Assembly (NCBI RefSeq): GCF_023898315.1
Contig: NC_064614.1
Span: 497,442,109 to 497,506,108 of the forward strand
Length of the DNA stretch: 64,000 nucleotides
Direction of reading: 5' to 3'
From: Schistocerca nitens
Lineage: Eukaryota; Arthropoda; Insecta; Orthoptera; Acrididae
The notes below the pieces were generated by a model that was given only the letters and a program-made list of their open reading frames with translations, was not told the DNA's origin and searched no databases. Shown in pieces: positions 56,010 to 64,000 of this stretch. The position numbers and the translations under genes were made by a program. The first letter of the stretch is position 1; every line of letters begins with the position of its first letter.

Positions 56010-56700
56010 GTTCTTTGAGTTGAGCAAAAATGTATCAAAAATTTCCATAAAAAATCAGTCAAATTATGTATGTTCCTGTTACACCAAACCAAATGCTGCA
56101 GGGTTTTTTTTTTCTCCATCATGGTGTCATTGCTGACACACTGTGTTAGGGTTCTCCAGTGCCCAGTACCTCGTGTTCTGTGAATTCAGATAACCGTATA
56201 GATGAAACTATGCTTCATCACTCATGATGAAATAGAAAGTGCCTAACAAACCACTGTTGATGTTATTTGAAAACCACGTGCAGTAGTGTACATGTTTCTG
56301 ACAGTCATCCTCCCATAACTGCTGCACAACTATCAGACGATATGACTCCAAGTTAAGACTTTTCAGTATCTGCTGGCATCTCCTCCTACTTACATGTGCC
56401 TTTTGGGCCAGTTTACGTGTAGATTTCTTTGGGCTCTAAATAATTCTTCGGCAAATGTCTGCAACTTCTGCTGTGCGAACTGAAGGGATTCTTTGTCAGT
56501 TTACTTTTTGCACAGTCCATAGGTGTGCCAGTTTTTATACAGATTCTGTTTGCTCTCATTCCTGGTAGTCTTCTATCCAGCTACTTGACCCCAAAAATTT
56601 TGCGAGTTTGCTTAATTGAACCTGTTTTCTTATAGTTCCCACAATTTTAGTTCTTTCTTCTATTGAGGAAGTCATTTTGCAGACTGCAAAGAGAGACATC
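56010..56700 (-). pseudogene. mariner-like transposase, N-terminal part
   Basis: Minus-strand reading starts near 56676 with MTSSIEERTKIVGTIRKQVQ and continues with a winged-helix region (KKSTRKLAQKAHVSRRRCQQ, ILKSLNLESYR). It ends with a decayed catalytic-domain segment (LVWCNRNIHNLTDFL). Several stops interrupt it. The break near 56006 coincides with the inner element's TIR. Confidence 0.55.
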
Positions 56701-56862
56701 TAATTTCACTGATGAAATAAACTGAAATACTGACAGAAGAATGCTAACAATTGATTATTGCATAAATATGTCCATTAGTGTAGCTGTTTATTCTATTTCA
56801 GAAGCAGAAATATTGCATCTACATTCAAAGGGGAGGCAGGCTACTTGTAACTGTGCCACGTA

Positions 56863-58289
56863 ATATATAGCATGTGGTGGCACAATTCAAGGAATATACC
56901 TGTGGCTCATGTTGTCATTAGACTCCTTTATTGCTGTGTGATACTTTGTCTAATGCGCTGAGAAATACACCCAAATATCTCGCAATCTGGTTGCTACATT
57001 TTCAAATACCTAGCCATGACCCATTTGATGACTTCGCCAATGCATAACCAGACTGTCATTACTTTATATGTGATGCTCACCTACAATCATCTTGTAGACA
57101 TCTGTTTAAGAAGTTGGGCATGCTGACTACTGCTTCATAGTATATTTATTCCCTTGTGAAGTTTGTTGCAAATATTCCACTATAGTTCAAAAGGAACAAC
57201 GGTGTATATAATTACAATACCAGAAAGAAAAATGACACACATTAATTTCATATTAAGGTTAGCCGGAAAGGGGTGCACAATGCTGCAACAAAAAAATTTT
57301 AATCATTTTCCCAGTGATATAAAATGTCTGACAGGTGGCAAAGTAAAATTTGAAAACAAACTGAAGAAGGTTTCTCCTTGATAACTGTGCCATTGAAGAA
57401 TTTCTATTACTTTAACGTGTATAAGGTAGTGATAGGAATTATGAACTCACTTCTGTATCTCTCTTTTCTTTTTTGTAAAAAAGGAAAAAAATGCTTTGAA
57501 AATTTCAGAATGTTCCAAATGCACAAATTAATGTACGATGTAAATGTAAAATTACTTGTTCCTCATCATTACGATCTATCATGCAAAATAATCCATCGAA
57601 CATGTAAGTAACCAACTAATCAGGTATTGCGTCAAGGTGGGCTTTCTTGTTGGAGACTACTTTCCTTTGTATAGTAATATGTAATATTGCTTGATATTTA
57701 GTTTTATATATTCACTAGTTCTCCACTTGAAATAACTTCGTGCCTTGTTCTTAATAACATTATCAGCAAAAGCAGCCACATTGTCCATGTTTATATAGAC
57801 ACTTAAGAATACTAAGGGATGGTATATGGAAAAAAAAGAGTTCTCCTCATACTACAATGAGGCACAGACTTTTGAATACAGGCACTAGCAGATGACCACA
57901 TAACAGGAGAACTCCTGTAGTAATTAAGAAAGCTGACATTTAAATATGTTTCAGGAGCTTTAGTCATCTGAATTGTGCAGATAGTGTATGTCTCCAAGAT
58001 TATTTGGAGGTGGGGGATATGTCAATAAAGCTCTTTAAGGGGTTGGGCCATACTGGCTGAAGTTAAATTCTGGTATAACAAATCTGGGGCTTATGAGCTG
58101 AGATCTGGCTAATGTCACCAGTCATCAAATAATGTAAATTCCAAGCTGGCATCAGTGACTTAATGTGCAGCATTACAGTGGAATATTTTGTGTTCCAGGG
58201 AATAGAACAATAGCCTACTTGCTAATCAGGACTCTGACACAAACCTTTATAATCATATAAAAAACCACACTCTCAAGATTTACTGTGCT
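56863..58289. other. no recognisable gene
   Basis: The open frames 57163-57381 and 57378-57611 have no family motif. A 30-bp segment at 57031-57060 (CTTCGCCAATGCATAACCAG...) resembles 51501-51530 on the other side of the nest with about four differences. Confidence 0.45.
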
Positions 58290-59760
58290 CTGACAAAGAG
58301 GATGACTGCTGATGTGGAACTGTGGTTAATGGAAGATCAGTTCATATCAAATGGAAATGGGTCAAATAGGAATAATTTAACTAGTGGTGGGGAGAATTTG
58401 GAGCATGAGAAGATGCACCAACAATCTGTGCAGTCACATAGCTGTGTGCTGTGCACAGATGAGGTGGTTGATACAGTGTGGCTTGGATGTCAGAGTGAGT
58501 GCAGTTTGGAAGGCAATGAAAAAACAAACAGGAAAGAAGAGAAAGAGTGGACAGTGAGTAGAGAAATGTTTCAGAGATAGTAACAAAGGAAAACACCACA
58601 GGGTTGTGCGATGGAAGAAAAGGAGCTAGGCAAAATCAAACAGTGGAACATCAACAGTTATGAAAAGATCCAATTGGTACTCACTATAAAGACAACAAAT
58701 TGAGCTGCAGACAGGCATAACAGAAAAACTGTTACACTCAAAGTTTTCAGCCACACCCACATCCACACAAGCAGGCACATTTCATGCACAAATGATCACT
58801 GCCTCCAGCCACTCTAGCCAGACTGCAACTATTGTGTTGAACAAAATCAACACTCTTGAGTGGGACAGGGTAGTGGGAGGGATACCAGAGTATGGGTGGG
58901 GGAGAGAAGAGCACTGTCTGGTGGAACATGCAAAGACTATAAGGCATCAGGGCCAGGTTGCACCCAGAGGCTATGGGGAGAGGGGAAAGGGGAAAAGACC
59001 GGTGAGTGTGTTGGCAGAGAGCAAGCACAATAAGGGTGAGGGGGTGTATGAATTGGCCGGAGGTTGTAGGACAGACTGTGTGGAAACTGTTGTGTGGAGG
59101 GTGTGGGGACAAGGTTGAGGCTGGAATAATTTTGGGAGCAGAGAGTGTGTTGCAGGGATAACTCCCATTTGCTCAATTCAGAAAAGCTGGTATTGGAGGG
59201 GTTTATCCAGGTGGCTCGGGCCATGAAGCAGTTATTAAAATCAAACACATTATGTTCAGATGCATTTAGTACTGCAGGTTGATCCACTTTCCTCCTGGTC
59301 ACAGTGTGGCTATGGCCATTCATCTTGCTGGAAAGCTGGTTGGTAGCCATACCATTATAAAAAGCTGTGCAGTGATTGTAGTAGAGCTGATATATGATGT
59401 GCCTGCTTTCACATGTGGCTTGGCCTCTGACCGGGTAGAATAAACCTTTGACAAGACTGGAATAGGAAGTGCTGGATGGAGGGATTGGGTAGATCTTGCA
59501 CCAGTATCTTCCAAAGCATTATAATCCCTGTGGCAAGGGACTGGTATTGGGAATGACATGGGGGGTGGACTAAGGTGTTGCGGAGGTGTGGGTGACAGAA
59601 CACCACCTCAGGAGGGCTGGGATGGATCTTGGGTAGGATGTGTCTCATTTCAGGCCATGATGACGGATAATGGAAAGCCCTGAAGATGGACGTGTTTCAG
59701 TCATCCCAGTCCAGGATGGTATTGAGTGACGAAGGGAGTGCTGCTTTGTAACTGCTATGC
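58290..59760 (-). mobile_element. Penelope-like element, minus strand, 3' part
   Basis: Reading right to left, the end of the ORF (SIAVTKQHSLRHSIPSW near 59745) leads into a decayed GIY-YIG endonuclease region (59700-59330). The long C-terminal tail and 3' region (59330-58650) follow, then a segment (58560-58290) that resembles the 5' part of the plus-strand copy (60535-60690). It lacks a reverse transcriptase. The order GIY-YIG, tail, then 5'-like sequence is what a tandem or pseudo-LTR arrangement would leave behind. Confidence 0.6.
58937..59700 (-). pseudogene. Penelope-like GIY-YIG region and C-terminal tail, broken
   Basis: Minus-strand frames 59648-59409 and 59559-59320 share pieces of the GIY-YIG region (EAKPHVKAGTSYISSTTI, aligned with the plus-strand copy's QATCESSHVIYELC). 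The frame 59350-58937 gives MNGHSHTVTRRKVDQPAVLN then ASEHNVFDFNN. The Cys residues expected in the linker are mostly lost. A proline- and serine-rich tail follows. Confidence 0.5.
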
Positions 59761-59855
59761 TGCTTCGGGGTGGTGGGAGGATTGGGTGTGTAAAGGTATA
59801 TGGTACAGGAAATCTACTGGGCAGACAGCGCTGCCTTATGATCACCCAATGGTTG

Positions 59856-60345
59856 TTCACAAGTGTATTTGCAAAATTCAGAACCAAAAGACCCAAAATT
59901 GCAGCCTGTAGTCATGCTTGTGAACGGAAATTTGGCTACCGTAGAGTCGTCTGATAGCTGTCAGTATCTATACAGCAAAATAATCTGTTTTCCAAGCAGC
60001 AGATGTAAAATTACAACCTGTAGTGTGGTATGTAATTATTATTTTGAACAGGTTTTTGTCTACCCTACGATTGAGTAGTGGCTGTCAAAATTTGTACTGA
60101 GAATTTGGGATGTTTCACAAGTGCATTTTCAAAGTTTGAAACCAAAACATCCAACATGGCGACCTGTAGCGAGGTATCCAGTCATAATCGTGAACAGCCA
60201 TTCAACTACCTTATGATTGTCCGATTGTGTTCAAAATCTGTACTGCATGTTTCAGGTTTTCCACAAGTCTGTCTTCAAAATCTTAAGCGGAAAAACCAAA
60301 AAATGCATCTTATGGTGTTTCCATCGTGCTCGTGACTGTTATGTA
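59856..60345 (+). repeat. degenerate minisatellite, about four units of 126-138 bp
   Basis: Units begin near 59856, 59986, 60114 and 60250. Each contains a TTTTCCACAAGT-like block, an AAAATT(C/T).GAACCAAAA block, a (G/A)C(C/A)TGTAG block and a GATTG/CTGTCAAAAT(C/T)TGTACT block in the same order. They are strongly diverged from each other. Confidence 0.6.
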
Positions 60346-60534
60346 TGCAATCACTGGTTGGGGAACTGTGAAGCTCGGGTCGGTTTACTGAACTGAGTCG
60401 TAATCTGCGCAGACGCAAAAGAGAGTACAAAGCTGAATATTGTATCAGTTTTTTTGTCCTAACTTGGTTTAACTTGATTTGAACTCGGTTTATGCAAACT
60501 TTTCATCTTGGTTTGTCATAAACCCGAGTTCGCC
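60346..60534. other. no recognisable feature
   Basis: Short spacer between the minisatellite and the plus-strand Penelope-like element. Confidence 0.5.
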
Positions 60535-61699
60535 CACCACAGAGCCACACTGTATCATCAGTCTTGCCTGTGCACAACAAGTGGCTATATGGCGGTACGG
60601 ATTGTTGGTGCCTCTCCTTATGTCCCAAATTCTTCCCGACGATAATTAAATTATTTTTATTGGTTCCATTTCTTCCCTCATATCTGTGTATTTTCACTTA
60701 TTTTTCCCTACCTGTGCCACACAAACTTTTGAATTTTAACCTAACCAATCACCCCTCTCTCTTACGTGAGCCCAATACACAAATGTCTCCATACCTCATC
60801 CATTCTCACCCTTTTCCCCAAGTTTTTGTATATTTTTTACGTATTTGTTCCTGCGAATTTTACATATTTGTGAGTATTTTTGTGCGTCTGTATTTTCGTG
60901 CATCCTTTTCTGTTATGCAGCTCCCCTCATAGCCATCTAATGCCTTCAGTTTCCTATTTCCTGTGTCATTTCCTGTTTCCCAACACCATACCTGCCACTA
61001 TGGACCCTTGCTCGATCTTTCTGCCGCATTTCAAAAAAAGTATCCCTTTCCCTGGCTAAAACCCAGTCCTATATCATACTCCTTAAATGCTGCTTAAACC
61101 ATGGAATCTCCCACCCCCCTCCCCAACAGCCTAATCACCTTTGCAGATTATACCAGCCCATGTCCCTCACAAGCCTGGTACTGCAAAAACACATTTCCAT
61201 GGCCATAGCCAAACTGTAGCCAGGAGGAAAGTGGATCATTCTGTGGCACTACATGCATCTGAACATAATGTGTTTGATTTTAATAATTGCTTTGCAGCCT
61301 GAGCCACTTGGATCCACCCCTCCAATACCAGCTTTTCTGAATTGTGCACATGGGAGTTATCCCTGCAACACACTCTCTGCTCCCAAAATTATCCCAGCCT
61401 CAACCTTGTCCCCACACCCTCCACACAACAGTTTCCACCCAGTCTGTCCTATAACCTTATGCCAATTCACACCCCCGTCACCCTTATTGTGCTTGCTCTC
61501 AGCCAACACACCCACCAGTCTTTCTCCCTTTCCCCTCTCCCCATAGCCTCTGGGCACAGCCTTGTCCTGATGCCTTCTAGTATTTGCATGTTCCACCAGA
61601 CAGTGCTCTTCTCTCCCCCACCCATACTTTGGCATCCCAGAACCACCTGTGCTGTCCCCCCATGATATTGCTGCTGTGCAGTCTCTACTACCGGTATAT

Positions 61700-63592
61700 A
61701 CATCATGTCTCTGTAATTGAATCCCTTGCTCTCCAGCACCTGGAAGAGCATTCCAGATACCACCTCTATAAGCTATAAAACCCGCTGATAGCCTTCTGCC
61801 ACCTTAGAGCAGCACTATCCAACCACTATCCTACACACATTGTTCCTCCTCATGAAACCCTCATAGCACCTAGACCCTGACTAGCTGACATTTTCAACTT
61901 TCCACATCTCTCAAATCTCCCTTCCAACACTCCACCAAATCCAGAGCCAAAACAATCCCAGAATACTGTTGGTAATGTTTCTACCAAACTCCTCAGCCGC
62001 ACAAAAGTTTCAGTCCTATTCAAAAGTGTCATCTGCAGCCCTACACCCAGATTTAACCCTGTTGCACTTGTCAAAGGCCTACTCTCCGACTGCTGATCTC
62101 TGCAATAGAAACACTTTGTTGCCACCAATCCCTCCAACTAAAGTTAACCTAATCCCAACACTGAACCCTGCCTATCCCAGTTGATACCAGCATCCAACTG
62201 TGATAACCTCTCCCTCCCACCTAACCACCCTGTCCATTTTTCAGCATTTCCTTACCCCCAACTTGGCCTCCCGTCCTTGCCCAAGTCCCTTCCTAAGAAC
62301 AGCAACCTTTCAGCAGAACAAAGGACAGCCATATACAGCCTCAAAACAGATCCTCACCTAATCATCATACCTGCAGGGAAAGGTTTCACCTCTGTTGTTA
62401 TGGCTCACAAAGACTACCTGGCAGAAAGTCTTTGCCAATTGTCTGACTACTCCATCTATAAACTCTGTCAGAGTGATCCCATCCCAGAAGTCCAACACAT
62501 CCTCCAATCCATGCTCATAGCCATAGCCCCTTCTGAGAACCTCTTCCCTGAATCCACTTCCCTCCTCTTCCCCATGACACCCTGCACACCCACCTTCTAC
62601 ATACTACTCAAAACAAAATCCACAAACCCAATGATCCTGAATACCCTATTGTAGCTGGTTATTGTGCCCTCAGCCTTCATTGACCAACACCTCCAACCTA
62701 TTTCCAGAACCATTCTCTCATGTCAGAGATATCAAACTCTTCCTTCACTGACTTTCCACCACCACCATTACCACCACCACCACGACTACTACAAGTCATT
62801 GGTGACACCATTTCCCTCTACACCAGCTCCCTCATGCCCATTGTCTTGCCACTATTGAACATTGCCTGTCCCAATGTCCTTCAGACTCCAGACCGCTACC
62901 GCGTTCCTGATACACCGTACTAACTTTATCATAATACACAACTGCTCTCCTTTGAAGGGAAGATATACAAATAAAATTGTGGCACAGCCGTGGGCACTCA
63001 CATGGCACACTCGTATGCCAACCTATTTATGGGCCATCTAGAGGATGGCCTTCTAAAACCCCAAATCCCTCGTCTGGTTCTGCTCCTTTGACAATATTTT
63101 CATGTTATGGATTCAGGGCCAAGACACTGTATCCTCAGTCATTTACCGCAATACCTCCTCTCCCATCCATGTCACCTGGTACTCTTCAACCTGGTGTGCC
63201 GCCTTCTTGGACATTGAACACCTCCTCCCTGATGGCTCCAACTGTACCTCAGTCCACATTAAACCCACCAACCACTCCTGCATTTGACTGCTGCCATCCC
63301 TTCCACAGCAAAAATAAATGCCTCCCATACAACCCGGCCACCTGGGGAGAGTTTTTCTGCAGTGACAAGAACTCCCTTGCCCAATATACTTGAAGGTCTC
63401 ACAAAGCCCTTTGCGGACAGGCACTATCTCCCAGACCTAGTCCTCAAACAGATTTCCTGTGCCATATCTCCACACACACCCCCAATCCTCCCACCACCCA
63501 AGAAAGAACAGCTACAAAGAAATACACCTTATGTCACCCAATACCTTCCTGGACTGGAACAACTGAATCACATCCTTTGTCTTGGGGTTTGA
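61700..63592 (+). pseudogene. Penelope-like reverse transcriptase, broken
   Basis: The frame 62181-62654 contains NLSAEQRTAIYSLKTDPHLI then IIPAGKGFTSVV, CQLSDYSIYKL and TFYILLKTK, the PLE-specific N-terminal and fingers blocks (family: KxDH.IVI.PADKG..., FY.LPKIHK). After several shifts, 62940-63060 encodes GTAVGTHMAHSYANLFMGHL, the block matching GTxMGTxxAPxYANLFMG. The YxDD active-site region that should follow near 63070-63100 is not readable, because a shift and stops fall there. 63284-63592 gives the linker before the GIY-YIG domain. Confidence 0.65.
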
Positions 63593-63639
63593 TTTTCTGT
63601 CATTGTGACCTGAAATAAGAGACATTCTACCCTAGATCC

Positions 63640-63994
63640 TTCCCACCCCTCCTAAAATGGTGTTCTGCCACCCACCCAACCTCCCCAACACATTAGTCCA
63701 TTCCTGTGCCATTCCAAATCCCAGCTCTTGCTGCAGGGATCATATCACTGTGGAAGACCCAGGTGCAAGACATACCCAATTCATTCATCCCCTTCCCATT
63801 CCAGTCCTGTCACAGGCCTATCCTACCCCATCAGAGCCCAGGCCACCTGTGAAAGTAGCCATGTCATATATGAGCTCTGTTGCAATCATTGCACAGCTTT
63901 TTGTATTGGTATGACCATCAACCACAAGAATGAATGGCCACCGCAAAACTGTGAGCAAGCAAAGTGCACCATCCTGTGGCACAACATGCAGTGA
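63640..63994 (+). pseudogene. Penelope-like GIY-YIG endonuclease region, partial
   Basis: In the frame 63728-63994, a RCKTYPIHSS segment is followed by ATCESSHVIYELCCNHCTAF and CIGMTINHKNEW. The family has a (V/I)IYLI.C..C...YVG.T...L..R...H pattern here. The second half of the GIY...YIG motif reads FCIGMT in place of YVGQT, and the catalytic Arg is not obvious, so this copy is decayed. It ends at the window edge. Confidence 0.6.
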
Positions 63995-64000
63995 AACATA

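Larger units (their letters stand above)
51809..56860 (-). mobile_element. mariner-like DNA transposon, outer layer of a three-level nest
   Basis: The left end reads GGGTGGCACAGATAAAGGTA (51811-51830). The right end, inverted, reads CGTGGCACAGTTACAAGTAG, so a TIR block GTGGCACAG..A.A..GTAG is shared, with TA next to each end. The transposase is on the minus strand, split into an N-terminal part at about 56010-56700 and a C-terminal part at 51900-52246. The 3.76-kb interruption between them is a different transposon. Confidence 0.6.
60535..64000 (+). mobile_element. Penelope-like element, plus strand, runs off the window
   Basis: The order is a 5' region (60535-61190) with a short N-terminal coding relic (SLAKTQSYIILLKCCLNHGI near 61050-61110) and a GIY-YIG-tail-like segment (61195-61640). 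Reverse transcriptase (about 61700-63100), a linker, and a GIY-YIG endonuclease region (63640-63950) follow. RT plus C-terminal GIY-YIG is the signature of Penelope-like elements. The GIY-YIG tail upstream of the RT copies what lies downstream of it in the minus-strand element. The 3' end is beyond base 64000. Confidence 0.7.

Noticed and set aside
58302-59118. Plus-strand open frames over the minus-strand Penelope-like copy
   Set aside because: They are antisense shadows of the Pro/Ser-rich C-terminal tail and 3' region.

Overview
This window is eukaryotic, AT-rich and dominated by transposable elements. Several repeat families match ones I remember as abundant in acridid grasshopper genomes (Schistocerca type): tRNA-headed SINEs, an R4/Dong-like retrotransposon, and the TIRs of several Tc1/mariner families. 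That identification is from memory and was not checked by a search. There is no bacterial gene organisation. The only sequences that look like host exons are a short 5' exon resembling the RNA polymerase II regulator POLR2M/Gdown1 (48559-48710), with an exact DRE promoter motif upstream, and a weaker C2H2 zinc-finger exon candidate (about 11340-11569). Both end at good splice donors.

Layout. 1-3662: two head-to-tail halves of an R4/Dong-like non-LTR element joined at an AAT microsatellite. 5.5-7.3 kb: two minus-strand SINEs. 8.4-11.1 kb: a pogo/Tigger-like DNA transposon with a broken DDD transposase, then the zinc-finger exon candidate. 12.9-13.5 kb: an IS630/DDE_3 transposase relic. 13.5-18.7 kb: no recognisable gene. 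18.75-19.95 kb: a CR1-like relic split by a SINE, followed by another SINE with a 14-bp TSD. 20.8-24.5 kb: a broken LTR-retrotransposon gag followed by a 572-bp tandem duplication. 26.4-27.1 kb: a retroelement 3' end, a CA repeat and a second SINE family. 27888-29065: a 1178-bp MITE with 51-bp TIRs and an 8-bp TSD, whose interior holds a tandem and inverted array plus pieces resembling the 5' end of U2 snRNA. 29.6-30.85 kb: a mariner-like relic. 31.1-32.8 kb: an IS630-like relic carrying a SINE.

33196-41616 is a young Ty3/gypsy LTR retrotransposon with two 1433-bp LTRs that differ at about seven positions. It has gag, pol, a frameshifted integrase and a small membrane-protein ORF in the env position. 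It sits inside a Tc1-like transposon, whose transposase continues on both sides. It is followed by a hAT-like relic (42.5-44.4 kb) and a nearly full-length minus-strand CR1-like element with an SGNH-esterase ORF1 (44.5-48.2 kb). Downstream of the POLR2M-like exon is a three-level nest: a mariner-like element (51.8-56.9 kb) holds a GGTTGCC-TIR element (52.2-56.0 kb), which holds an RTE-clade retrotransposon with a perfect 14-bp TSD (53.2-55.5 kb). The window ends with two Penelope-like elements in inverted orientation (58.3-59.8 kb minus; 60.5-64.0 kb plus, running off the end) around a degenerate minisatellite.

Almost every transposon coding region is interrupted by stops or frameshifts. Exceptions are gypsy gag, most of gypsy pol, and the 433-aa RTE reverse-transcriptase half. 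If the POLR2M-like exon is real, everything after 48710 probably lies in its first intron, because no second exon was recognised.
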